From NCBI GenBank assembly GCA_018001635.1, contig JAGNHS010000003.1, positions 1 through 64,000 of the forward strand: a DNA stretch of 64,000 nt, in the 5' to 3' direction. This stretch comes from Pseudomonadota bacterium. GTDB taxonomy: Bacteria; Bdellovibrionota; UBA2428. The position numbers and the translations under genes are program-made. The notes under the pieces are model-generated. The model was not told the DNA's origin. It ran no database searches and saw only the letters and a program-made list of their open reading frames with translations. Positions 1 to 8,426 of the stretch are shown here, one piece after another (the stretch's first letter is position 1; every line of letters begins with the position of its first letter).

Positions 1-403
1 CAGCTAAGTCGATAGCTTTTGTAACCGCATCAGTTTCAGCAGAGCTCTCTTCAAGGAGGTTTTCCTCAATGCTGCTGTTAGCTTGGCTTTGCTGTAATTC
101 AAAAGGATCGTAAGGCATTTCATTAGGCAGTTCTTCAGGCGGTGTTAATGAATCATCAACCTTGGGGATGTTCATTAAAGGATCCATTAATTCTTTATCA
201 ATGGAAATTTTTGCGGCTTCGTCTTGAGCTTCAATGGCTCCTGGTAAAGAGGCAAAGGCTCCTGATTCAAGTCCAGGGCTTAGAATTTCGCTGGCCATCT
301 CTGGGACTAATAAAGAATATCCGCAGGAACATTGGATTTCGAAAGCCTCAGGATAGTCTTCCGTCATGTGTTTGTTTCCGCAGGATGGGCACCGTAATTC
401 CAT
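1..403 (-). CDS. MJ0042-type zinc-ribbon protein (C-terminus cut by window edge)
   Basis: The reading frame starts at ATG 403 and is still open at base 1, giving about 134 residues of a longer protein. Residues 5-35 form a zinc ribbon: RCPSCG, then about 17 residues, then CSCG, the layout of the MJ0042 / zinc_ribbon_5 family. The rest is acidic and low in complexity (many Glu, Asp, Ser, Pro), like a linker. In deltaproteobacteria-like genomes such ribbons often sit at the N-terminus of longer regulatory or envelope proteins, but that part lies outside the window. The role is unknown. The opposite-strand open frame at 142-468 is a shadow of this gene. Confidence 0.7.
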   Translation of the reverse strand, partial: MELRCPSCGNKHMTEDYPEAFEIQCSCGYSLLVPEMASEILSPGLESGAFASLPGAIEAQDEAAKISIDKELMDPLMNIPKVDDSLTPPEELPNEMPYDPFELQQSQANSSIEENLLEESSAETDAVTKAIDLA

Positions 404-473
404 ATAGGAAGTATAGCAATCGGTGCCCAATAGCGGCAGAGCTAGAACGACAAAAGATTGTCGTTTAATTTTT

Positions 474-1295
474 TTACAGTGAAGAACAAATTTTAGAAGA
501 ATTGCTTTCTACATAGTCCTGAACAGAATTCAACATGTCATTACATTGTGTGCGAACTTCAGCTTCTTTTCTATTAAGTGGACCATAATGTTTTCTTAAA
601 GTTCTTAAAGTGATAGCTGCATATTCAGTAGCAAAGGCGGGGCAAGATTTTGCAAGTCTTTGAAAGTCAGCACCTGAACCACTGCCGATGATACTTTGAC
701 TCTTACAAGACACTCCTGGTGAGAAAACTTCTAGATAGCATTTTGATTTTCCAGCAGAATAATGGCTCATGACATTTTTTAATTCAGAGTTAGCGCCAAT
801 CGAGCTGTAGCTTGTTTGAAAAAGTCCAGCTTCTGAAGTTGTTGAGGTGTGGTTTGAGGCGGAGGTGTCATAACCCGTACAATATTTACCTGAAGACTCT
901 CTCATTCCTAGACCAATAAGAAGCGTATAAACACTTTTAAGTGTTTCACCACCTGAAACGTCAATTTCCATTTTTTTTGCATCAAAAGTGCTCTCATACC
1001 AAGTCACTACGTCGTATGTTGTATTGTTTCTGTTTTTTTGAGCCATAATATTTGCAGAATTTTCGCGATTTCTGTAGCGACATAGGCTTTTAGCAAAGAT
1101 GACTGCCATCCCTTGAATATAAGCACTTGGTGCGCGACCACGATCTTTCCAGCTATAAGAAGCGCATGATGAAGCTTTTGCAATATTAGAAATTTCTGTA
1201 ACTACAGAGTTGTTAGCTGAAAAAACATTTGAACTTTGTAAAAGCATGGTGAAGGAAAAAATACTTAGGCCTAATTTTAATTTCAATGTGTTCAT
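474..1295 (-). CDS. Secreted lysozyme-like / transglycosylase-like protein
   Basis: This 273-residue protein has a Sec signal peptide (basic start, hydrophobic residues 8-20, likely cleavage after VFSA near residue 27). The mature part contains RESSGKYC (Glu133) followed about 20 residues later by SEAGLFQ (154-160). That pairing of a Glu-Ser motif with a [SA]xGLxQ motif is typical of the lysozyme/SLT fold, so murein cleavage in the periplasm or in another cell's wall is the likely role. Several Cys residues suggest disulfides. The start is supported by a strong AAGGGGGT ribosome site 5-12 bases upstream. No exact family could be named. Its leader RNA looks structured (see 1296-1375). Confidence 0.62.
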   Translation of the reverse strand: MNTLKLKLGLSIFSFTMLLQSSNVFSANNSVVTEISNIAKASSCASYSWKDRGRAPSAYIQGMAVIFAKSLCRYRNRENSANIMAQKNRNNTTYDVVTWYESTFDAKKMEIDVSGGETLKSVYTLLIGLGMRESSGKYCTGYDTSASNHTSTTSEAGLFQTSYSSIGANSELKNVMSHYSAGKSKCYLEVFSPGVSCKSQSIIGSGSGADFQRLAKSCPAFATEYAAITLRTLRKHYGPLNRKEAEVRTQCNDMLNSVQDYVESNSSKICSSL

Positions 1296-1375
1296 AAAAC
1301 GTACCCCCTTGGAATAATATTTTCTCTGAGACTTTTTTGCTCTCAGAGTCGGCGCTGCGGGTACATCCAGTTTTT
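1296..1375 (-). promoter_or_regulatory. Structured leader of the lysozyme-like gene with possible Shine-Dalgarno sequestering
   Basis: The 343-base gap 1296-1638 holds no gene. Next to the start codon, bases 1301-1310 carry the SD (AAGGGGGTAC on the minus strand). An exact complement of six SD bases, GTACCC, lies upstream at 1359-1364. Between them is an 8-bp perfect hairpin (1324-1331 with 1341-1348, CTCTGAGA/TCTCAGAG). A hairpin that could instead include GTACCC is possible with the GGCGC/GCGCC segments around 1351-1395. This resembles a leader that can hide or expose its ribosome site. No known riboswitch class was recognised. The remainder (1396-1638) is AT-rich with no supported feature. 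Confidence 0.35.
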
Positions 1376-1638
1376 TGTCATTGAGGCGCCAGCACTCAAT
1401 ATGAAAGTTAGTATCAACGCATAATCAAGAATTTACCAATGAAGTTTTTATGAAGATTTGATCAATATTTGTTAAATAAATTTCATCATAAAATGAGGGC
1501 AATTTCAGAGCCGTTTTATCCTATTTTTAGAGGCTGATGCATTGTTGAGAGTCTTTAAAACTAGGCGTTATGATTGCTTTTATTCAGTTTTAATAGAATC
1601 GGCATCAAAGATAAGCACACAATTATACCTAAAAAAAA

Positions 1639-3126
1639 TTAGGAGTCTTTTAAAACTCTTTGTTTAGTTTCTTGACCATCAAATGAAATGAGCAGTTCTT
1701 TTCCTTCTAGATTAGAAACTATATTAACAGGTCGACTCCAAATTTTGCTGAGGTTTCTTAAGGTTAGATCCGCAAAATCAAACTTAAGTTCTCTTCCTTC
1801 AAATGTGTGTTTGAGAAGAAGTTCACCGCGATTTTCAAAATTGGCATCTACAATTTCGATCATGGGTTGTCCAAAATTTGTTAAGTCATTTAATAGTTGA
1901 GTTTTTACAGCTTTAAATTCTCGACTTTGAATTTCGTATTGAGCACTTCTTTCGTTGTAAGCAAAACTAAACATTTTGTTTCTTCTACAAAAGTCTTCAG
2001 TGAGAAATTCATCAATAAATGTGATGTCGTTATAAAGTTTTCGAACTTCAAAAACTTTCTTTTTTCCCAAACCCACTTTTTTATCCCAGCGGCCTTTGGC
2101 AATATAGTCATCGCATTCATCCCACTCTTTGCCGAATTGTCCTTTATCCCAACGCTCTTCAATGTCTCTAAATAGTTCAAGTCCAAGTTTGTATGGATTT
2201 AACGAACCAGGGGCAGTGGCGACAGTTCCGCTATGAACAGCGGCGTAATCAATCACTTCAGCGTCAGTGAGTAGATGCTGAGTCATGATGCGAGTGTGCC
2301 AGAAGCTAGCCCAGCCTTCATTCATGATTTTTGTTTGAGCTTGAGGGGCAAAATAATAAGCCTCGTCTCTAACGATTTCGAGAATTTCTTGCTGCCATTC
2401 TTTGAGAGGAGCGTTTTGTAAAAGGAATCCTAGGACATCTCGTTCAGAAAGATTAGGAAATCTTTCTTGCATTTGAAGATCTTCATTGATTCTTTGCTGC
2501 TGCTTTTCAAGATATTCTTTAGGATTGATAAACTTATCCATGTAAGATTTTGCTTGAATCTTTTGTACGGTGCTTTGTTGAATAAGTTGTTCACTGCTAA
2601 CGTCTTTGTTGTCGCGTTTACGGCGAATAGCGCTAGCGTGGTAATCGATAAGATTTTCCAGAGACAAACAACAGTCTATAAATTCTTCAACAGTTTCAAC
2701 GCCAATACGTTCTTGAATTCTTCTCACTTGAACGGCGTGATTGGCCATTTGATCGAGCATGCGGCGATCTGTGTGTGAAAAATAAACGTTATTCTTAAAA
2801 AAATCGCTGTGGCCATAGACGTGGGCCATAACAAGCTTTTGTTCAAGTAATGAATTAGAGCTCAATAAATAAGCGTAACAAGGATCGGTGTTGATGACCA
2901 TTTCATAAATTTTGCTGAGTCCGTAGGAATAAGATTTTGAAAGTCGATCAAATTCCATTCCAAAACGCCAGTGTGGATAACGCTGGGGAAAGCCACCGAG
3001 CGATGCCAATTCATTCATTTCGTTGTAATCAACAACTTCATATATAACTTCAAAAAAATCTAAGCCAACTTCAACGGCTCTTTTTCTTGCTAGTTCTTGC
3101 CATTTTTTTAGTTCTTCAGAAAGCAT
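1639..3126 (-). CDS. SpoVR family protein
   Basis: The 495-residue product matches the SpoVR/YcgB family over its full length. Typical segments are the N-terminal YEVVDYNEMNELAS-like region, the central MAHVYGHSDFFKNN histidine-rich segment and MNEGWASFWH in the middle. The family is cytoplasmic; in Bacillus it affects spore cortex and in enterobacteria ycgB belongs to the RpoS stress regulon. The biochemical role is not settled. It starts 3 bases after the stop of the upstream DUF444 gene, so the two are co-transcribed. The usual third partner, PrkA kinase, is not adjacent. Confidence 0.93.
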   Translation of the reverse strand: MLSEELKKWQELARKRAVEVGLDFFEVIYEVVDYNEMNELASLGGFPQRYPHWRFGMEFDRLSKSYSYGLSKIYEMVINTDPCYAYLLSSNSLLEQKLVMAHVYGHSDFFKNNVYFSHTDRRMLDQMANHAVQVRRIQERIGVETVEEFIDCCLSLENLIDYHASAIRRKRDNKDVSSEQLIQQSTVQKIQAKSYMDKFINPKEYLEKQQQRINEDLQMQERFPNLSERDVLGFLLQNAPLKEWQQEILEIVRDEAYYFAPQAQTKIMNEGWASFWHTRIMTQHLLTDAEVIDYAAVHSGTVATAPGSLNPYKLGLELFRDIEERWDKGQFGKEWDECDDYIAKGRWDKKVGLGKKKVFEVRKLYNDITFIDEFLTEDFCRRNKMFSFAYNERSAQYEIQSREFKAVKTQLLNDLTNFGQPMIEIVDANFENRGELLLKHTFEGRELKFDFADLTLRNLSKIWSRPVNIVSNLEGKELLISFDGQETKQRVLKDS

Positions 3127-3129
3127 TGT

Positions 3130-4269
3130 TTAATGTCCTGTTCCTAAGAATTTTTTTATAGAATCGTAAATAGCATCTTTATCGGGAATTCGAGTGGCTA
3201 CTAACTTTTCATTGTTATTAAAAGCCTCCATCAAATCTTTAAAAAATTGACCAGAGCCATAACGACTTTCAACTTGACCATAAGAAAATTGATTGACGAT
3301 GGGGAGTAATTTGTCGGCTAGCATATCCAGGCAAAGCTTAGTGTCTTCAGTCGACCAGTTATCACCATCACTAAAGTGAAAGGGGTAAATATTCCATTCA
3401 CTCGAAGAATAATCAGAGCTAATGATGTCGAGTAATAGTTTATAGGCGGAGCTTATTAAAGTTCCACCCGATTCACGAGTTTTGTAAAAGGTGTCTTCAT
3501 CGACTTCTTTGGCAGAAGCGTCGTGAATAATATATCTACGTTCAATGCCTTTGTATTGAGAGCGTAGCCAAGTGTCTATCCAAAAGGCTTCGTTGCGGAC
3601 GATGTCTTTTTGCAGGTCACCCATCGATCCAGAGACGTCCATTAAATATAATATGACTGCGTTTGTTTGAGGCCGTGGACTCTCAGCCCATCCTCTGTAT
3701 CTAAAGTCACTTTTAATCGGAATAATAACTGGATTCTCGGGTTTATAAATTCCCGAAGAAATTTGTCGACGAAGTGCTTCTTTATAAGTTCTTCGATAAT
3801 GTCTTAGTGATTGTGGTCCTTGTCGATGGACGTCGCTATACTTGTGGCTTTTGGTGCTGATTTCTTTTGCGCCTTTAGGTTGAATGTTGGGAAGTTGAAG
3901 TTCTTCACCAAGCATTTGCGCGAGTTCTTCGAGGCTAACATCAACCTCTAAAGAGTGATCACCCTCATTGTTCCCAGCTTCTCCTTCGCCTTCTCCAGGT
4001 TGAGGATTCATTCCTTGAACAGGATCTCCAGGGTCGCCTGAGCCTTGGCCGACTCCGTTCTTTTTATTAGATCCATATATAAAGTGCGGAAGTTCAATTT
4101 GCGGCATTGGAATGGAAACACGATCTTTTCCACGTTTGGCAATCATTTCGCCTTGGGAGATGAACTTTTTTAAATTTCCGCGAATTTTTCCTTTAACAAT
4201 ATCTTTGAATCGCCCGTGATCGCGTTTAATTCCAGAAAGGGTAAAGATCCGTTTTTCCCCGTTCTCCAT
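3130..4269 (-). CDS. DUF444 / YeaH-YhbH family protein with VWA-like domain
   Basis: The 379-residue protein belongs to the YeaH/YhbH (DUF444, UPF0229) family. The N-terminal part is basic and followed by a Gly/Glu-rich linker (about residues 70-110). The C-terminal half has a von Willebrand A-like fold with a MIDAS-type DVSGSMG motif. In other bacteria this gene lies in a prkA-yeaH-spoVR (ycgB) cluster active in stress and stationary phase. Here it is followed directly by spoVR, but upstream there is only a 108-base gap and then an unrelated gene, so prkA is elsewhere or missing. The function is only inferred from that association. Confidence 0.92.
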   Translation of the reverse strand: MENGEKRIFTLSGIKRDHGRFKDIVKGKIRGNLKKFISQGEMIAKRGKDRVSIPMPQIELPHFIYGSNKKNGVGQGSGDPGDPVQGMNPQPGEGEGEAGNNEGDHSLEVDVSLEELAQMLGEELQLPNIQPKGAKEISTKSHKYSDVHRQGPQSLRHYRRTYKEALRRQISSGIYKPENPVIIPIKSDFRYRGWAESPRPQTNAVILYLMDVSGSMGDLQKDIVRNEAFWIDTWLRSQYKGIERRYIIHDASAKEVDEDTFYKTRESGGTLISSAYKLLLDIISSDYSSSEWNIYPFHFSDGDNWSTEDTKLCLDMLADKLLPIVNQFSYGQVESRYGSGQFFKDLMEAFNNNEKLVATRIPDKDAIYDSIKKFLGTGH

Positions 4270-4349
4270 ATATTTATTATAGGCGATTTCGAAATGGAAT
4301 TCCTGTCTTTTAATGGGGAGATCTTAAAAGAGATTTATATGATGAAATG

Positions 4350-4371
4350 GGGCGCCATTTTTTTGGCACCC
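4350..4371 (-). terminator. Hairpin downstream of the valS operon
   Basis: Bases 4350-4356 (GGGCGCC) and 4365-4371 (GGCACCC) form a 7-bp stem with one G-T pair and an A/T-only loop. It lies just after the stop of the gene ending at 4378 on the minus strand. The tail beyond the stem is only moderately T-rich, so termination efficiency is uncertain. Confidence 0.4.
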
Positions 4372-4377
4372 TTAGTT

Positions 4378-5496
4378 TTAGTCTAGTGTGAATGAAGCCA
4401 GACAAGGGCGATTATCATCTTTTTGCGCAACAGAGCACCAAAATTGGTACTGGCTCTCGGAGATCTGTCTCAATTGAAGGTGTTGAACCCAATTTAAATT
4501 AGGGAGTTCTTCAAAGACTCTACCTTCAGGGGGCTGAACCAATTTTTCTGGGTCTTCTTCGGCTTTGAGATCCCAGCGCCATAAAGTAGTTTTTTCCATA
4601 TTGCTGGTTGCTGCCATTAAAAACGGTCCGTGATTAAGATCGGCGGCACAAAGCGAAGTTACGGGATTGTCCATTTCCGCTAAGGTCTGTATTTCTTCCT
4701 CTTGGGTCACTTTATTAAGGCGAATTCTGAAAATTGTTTTTTGATTTCCACTGACACCGTAAAGCCAGCCATCTGTTGAGGAGGCTACGGAGAGTAGAAA
4801 ACTAGGGCCTGCAATTTTTTTAAATGTTGGTTTGGCTTTGATGTCGTGGGTTTTTAATCGAAAGAGTTTATTTTCTCTTCCAAGTAGCCAAAAATTATCA
4901 TCAGCATCTCGGTGTATCTGACCATTGGGTAAAAGATCGGCTCGAAGTGAATAACGTTTTTCTGTATTAAGGTAGGGTTCTCTCCATATTTCAGAACCAC
5001 TTAATCCAAATAAATTATCCCCGATAAGAAGCACGTCAACTAAAGCTCCACCCTCATGAGAGCGTCTAACTTGCAGTTCACCTTTTTGAATCTGGCCTAT
5101 GGAGTGTCGAAGAGAAAATCCCATCCCACCAGAATTATCCATCAAAAAATCATTAAAATTGAGGGCGTCTAAATGGGGCCATTTTTTTCCGAAAAGCGAG
5201 TTGAGGGCAGAAGGCATGGATCCCTTGTGAAGGACGGCAAAAGCAGAATCGCCACTGGTAGTTTTTTGGAGTCCACCGGTGATGGCTACGGAATCATCTC
5301 CAAAAACTTTGCGGATTGGAAGTTTTTCAATGCTTTTAATTTCACTCCCTTTTTTATTGGGCTCAATCCTAAGAAGCAGATCTTCTGCAAAGGCTAGAGA
5401 ACAATAAAAGCTTCCATCGTCTTGAAGGCTGAGTTTAGTGATAAAGGCTTTGTCTTGTTTGTCTTTTACTTCTAAGGGGTGAAAAATGATGTTCAT
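4378..5496 (-). CDS. Protein of unknown function coupled to valS, possible beta-propeller
   Basis: The 372-residue protein has no signal peptide and no catalytic motif that I recognise. It is rich in short beta-type segments that repeat about every 40-50 residues (for example DGWLYGVSGNQKTIFRIRL, then NHGPFLMAATSNMEKTTLWRW), which suggests a WD/NHL-like beta-propeller. This is only a visual impression. Its ATG overlaps the valS stop in an ATGA tetranucleotide (5493-5496), so translation is probably coupled to valS. A direct role in tRNA charging is not implied. A hairpin follows the gene at 4350-4371. Confidence 0.8.
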   Translation of the reverse strand: MNIIFHPLEVKDKQDKAFITKLSLQDDGSFYCSLAFAEDLLLRIEPNKKGSEIKSIEKLPIRKVFGDDSVAITGGLQKTTSGDSAFAVLHKGSMPSALNSLFGKKWPHLDALNFNDFLMDNSGGMGFSLRHSIGQIQKGELQVRRSHEGGALVDVLLIGDNLFGLSGSEIWREPYLNTEKRYSLRADLLPNGQIHRDADDNFWLLGRENKLFRLKTHDIKAKPTFKKIAGPSFLLSVASSTDGWLYGVSGNQKTIFRIRLNKVTQEEEIQTLAEMDNPVTSLCAADLNHGPFLMAATSNMEKTTLWRWDLKAEEDPEKLVQPPEGRVFEELPNLNWVQHLQLRQISESQYQFWCSVAQKDDNRPCLASFTLD

Positions 5497-8186
5497 ACAA
5501 TTTTTAGATTATTCAAAGCTTGGCGCGATTTGGCAAGCTTTTCCTCGGTTTCTTTTAATTTGATTTTCTCTTTATCCACAACCTCAGGAGGTGCTTTGTC
5601 TACAAATTGTGGGTTTTTTAATTTAGCCTCTTGTCCTTTAAGATATTTTTCTAGGTTTTCGACTTCTTTTTGAAGTCTCGCTGCTTCTTCTTTGAGATCA
5701 ACAAGATCTTCTGTGGGGACTAAAAACTCGATAGCCTTACCGGCCTCAAGAGCACTCAAAACTCCTCTTGAGCTTGAGGAATTGTAAGTGCTTTTTATAT
5801 GAAGCTCAGAAATTTTGGCTAAACTTTGAATCCAATTTTGATTATCTTCAATGAGCTTTAAGCTAATTTCGGGGGCATTTTCTATATAGACCCGAATCAA
5901 TTTATTGGGTTGGACTTTTGATTCGGCTCTAAGTGTTCTCACTGAACCTATGAAGCTTTTTATGAATTCAAACTGAGCCAAGGCTTCGCTATCAGGAAAA
6001 CTTTCACCCAGAGGAAATGGCTCTAGAGCTAGAGTGTCACTTTCTTTAATTCCAGGTAAAGAGTGCCAAAGCTCTTCGGTGATGTGGGGACAAATAGGAT
6101 GAAGAAGCTTGAGATATTCTGAAAGTATATAAATTAAGTGGTCTGAGGCCTCTGCGCGGCGATTTTTAGATATTTCCAAATACCAATCACAAAAATCATC
6201 CCATAAGAAATGATAGAGACTTTCTGCGGCTTCGAGCATTTTGAATTCTGACCAAGATTTATTCACGCTTCGTGCGGTGGCGTTAAAACGAGAATGAAGC
6301 CATCGATCAGAGAGATCTTTGCATTTAGGAACTTTTCGAGCATCTGCTGAACTTAGGTCCATAGTCACAAATTTAGTCGCATTCCAAATTTTATTAATAA
6401 AATTTCGATAGCCTTCTACTTTGGCCTCAGACAATCGTAAGTCTCTACCCTGAACGCAAAGAGCGTTGAGTGTCATTCGAAGAGTGTCGGCTCCAAATTT
6501 CTCGATAAGATCTAAGGGGTCTATGACATTGCCTTTGGTTTTTGACATTTTCTGGCCATTTTCATCTCGAACCATTGGGTGAAGATAAACTTTGGAGAAT
6601 GGATATTGTCCTGTAAGTTCTTTGCCCATCATCAACATGCGAGCCACCCAGAAAAATAAAATATCAAAACCAGTTTCTAAAACAGATGTTGGATAGAAGT
6701 TTTTGTAGTCGGGGTGATCCGTGTTGGGCCAGCCCAAAGTAGAAAAGGGCCAAAGTCCCGACGAAAACCATGTGTCGAGCACGTCGGAGTCTTGAGTGAG
6801 TTCAGAGTGGGAGCATTTCTCACATTTTTTAGGTGCGTTTACGCTGACGTGCATGTGATTGCATTGAGTACAGTAATAGGCAGGTATTTGTTGTCCCCAC
6901 CACAATTGACGCGAAATACACCAATCGCGAATGTTTTCCATCCATCTTTGGAATTGATTGTGAAATTCATTCGGAACAAATTCTATTTCACCCTCAAGCG
7001 CGGCTTTGTGAACATTTTGAGCCATGGAGTCCATTTTGCAAAACCATTGATCGCTAAGATAAGGTTCTACAACGTCGCCCCAGCGTTCGGACTTTCCAAT
7101 TCGCGTTTTGTACTTTTCCTTTTTTTCAAGCAAAGAGAGACTTTCGAGGATTTTTTCAATTTCATTTCTGGCTTCGAATCGGTCTAATCCAGCAAGTTGC
7201 GCTCCTTTTGAAGGGAGTCCGCTCACAATTTTAGCGTCTTTGGTAAAGACGTTAATAAGAGGAAGCTTATGTCGTAGGCCCACATCAAAGTCTGTGAAGT
7301 CGTGGGCTGGTGTGATTTTTACAACCCCACTTCCAAAACTTTGATCTACGAAGCTATCGCCAACAATGGGAATCTCACGATCTACTATAGGGAGTTTTAT
7401 TTTTTTACCGATGAGAGAGTTGTAGCGTTTGTCGTCGGGATGCACAGCTACGGCGGTGTCACCCAACATAGTTTCAGGGCGAGTTGTAGAAATGATTAGG
7501 AACTGATTGGGATTGTCTACTAAAGGATATTTTAAGTGCCAAAGAAAAGTGTCACGTTCTTCGAAGATCACTTCAAGATCGCTTAACACCGTTTCGCCTT
7601 TGGGCGACCAGTTTACCAATTTTTTTGCTCGATAAATGAAACCTTTTTTGTAGAGCTCTACAAAAGCGTGTTCGACGGCTTTATTGAGATTTTCATCCAT
7701 GGTGAATTTAACGCGAGTCCAATCGCAACTCACACCCATGGATTCAATTTGAGAAAAAATTCTTGGTTGAAAATCTTTTATCCATTTCCAACATTCTTCA
7801 AGAAATTCCGTTCTTCCAATATCGCGATAGTTCACACCCTTTTTTTCAAGATGTTTTACAACTTGCATTTGGACTGCGATTGAGGCGTGATCCGTTCCAG
7901 GTAGATAAAGAGTTTTATCGCCGCACATGCGATGCCAACGAGTTAAAGTGTCTTGTAAAGCTAGAAAGAGCGCATGTCCCTGATGGAGGACTCCGGTAAC
8001 ATTGGGGGGAGGCATCATGAGGGTGAAAGTTTTTCCGCTCGGTGAGGGATGCTTTTTTAAGGACTCAGGTGCAGAAATTTGAGATTTCTTCCAAGAATCT
8101 TGCCATTTTTTATCGTGAATTTGCGGGGTGTATGCCTTCTCCATAGTCTTAAGCTTAGTCATAACCTTATAAAGCCCGAAATTCAC
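5493..8186 (-). CDS. valS: Valyl-tRNA synthetase
   Basis: This class I aminoacyl-tRNA synthetase attaches valine to tRNA-Val in the cytoplasm. The 897-residue frame has the HIGH-type motif HQGH at residues 68-71, preceded by PPPNVTG, the editing (CP1) domain including TTRPETMLGDTAV, and the KMSKT loop (KMSKS type) in the second half. It ends in a coiled coil (KEEAARLQKEVENLEKYLKG) typical of ValS. The start could be ATG 8186 or a later ATG (residue 9 or 15); MEKAYTPQ best matches the usual N-terminus. The upstream region is filled by the inverted-repeat element at 8193-8414, so its promoter lies inside or across that element. Confidence 0.97.
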   Translation of the reverse strand: MNFGLYKVMTKLKTMEKAYTPQIHDKKWQDSWKKSQISAPESLKKHPSPSGKTFTLMMPPPNVTGVLHQGHALFLALQDTLTRWHRMCGDKTLYLPGTDHASIAVQMQVVKHLEKKGVNYRDIGRTEFLEECWKWIKDFQPRIFSQIESMGVSCDWTRVKFTMDENLNKAVEHAFVELYKKGFIYRAKKLVNWSPKGETVLSDLEVIFEERDTFLWHLKYPLVDNPNQFLIISTTRPETMLGDTAVAVHPDDKRYNSLIGKKIKLPIVDREIPIVGDSFVDQSFGSGVVKITPAHDFTDFDVGLRHKLPLINVFTKDAKIVSGLPSKGAQLAGLDRFEARNEIEKILESLSLLEKKEKYKTRIGKSERWGDVVEPYLSDQWFCKMDSMAQNVHKAALEGEIEFVPNEFHNQFQRWMENIRDWCISRQLWWGQQIPAYYCTQCNHMHVSVNAPKKCEKCSHSELTQDSDVLDTWFSSGLWPFSTLGWPNTDHPDYKNFYPTSVLETGFDILFFWVARMLMMGKELTGQYPFSKVYLHPMVRDENGQKMSKTKGNVIDPLDLIEKFGADTLRMTLNALCVQGRDLRLSEAKVEGYRNFINKIWNATKFVTMDLSSADARKVPKCKDLSDRWLHSRFNATARSVNKSWSEFKMLEAAESLYHFLWDDFCDWYLEISKNRRAEASDHLIYILSEYLKLLHPICPHITEELWHSLPGIKESDTLALEPFPLGESFPDSEALAQFEFIKSFIGSVRTLRAESKVQPNKLIRVYIENAPEISLKLIEDNQNWIQSLAKISELHIKSTYNSSSSRGVLSALEAGKAIEFLVPTEDLVDLKEEAARLQKEVENLEKYLKGQEAKLKNPQFVDKAPPEVVDKEKIKLKETEEKLAKSRQALNNLKIV

Positions 8187-8192
8187 TTTATT

Positions 8193-8414
8193 TTTTAATT
8201 GTGCGCGAAGAAGCGGGCCTGGGAAGTATCTTATATTATTGGCTTAGTTCCTTTTGAACCTAATCAATATCGATGAAGTGTGAGTTAATGAATACGCAAT
8301 ATAGTAAGTTTTAAGTATTTAGATGGGTTACAATTAATTGAAATTTGAGTTTTTACTATCATACTCAACAAATTCAACGCTTTCCCAGGCCCGTTTCTTC
8401 GCGCACAATTAAAA
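8193..8414. repeat. Inverted-repeat element, copy 1 (MITE- or ERIC-like)
   Basis: The two ends, 8193-8225 and 8382-8414, are inverted copies of about 33 bp with one mismatch; the core is ATTGTGCGCGAAGAA[A/G]CGGG followed by CCTGGGAA. The 156-bp interior is AT-rich and has no open frame of note. The same terminal sequence, with one core change (GCGCT for GCGCG), flanks another element at 20784-20971. The element lies 12 bases after the stop of the gene at 8427 and 6 bases before the first possible valS start. No transposase is encoded. A nonautonomous mobile element or a REP/ERIC-type intergenic repeat are the likeliest explanations. Confidence 0.75.
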
Positions 8415-8426
8415 TAATTGTGGGGG

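Noticed and set aside
142-468. Plus-strand frame of 108 codons near the left edge
   Set aside because: It is the shadow of the minus-strand zinc-ribbon gene, whose CxxC pattern marks the true frame.
6714-7187. 157-codon plus-strand frame inside valS
   Set aside because: It lies fully antisense to conserved valS coding sequence and has no signal of its own.
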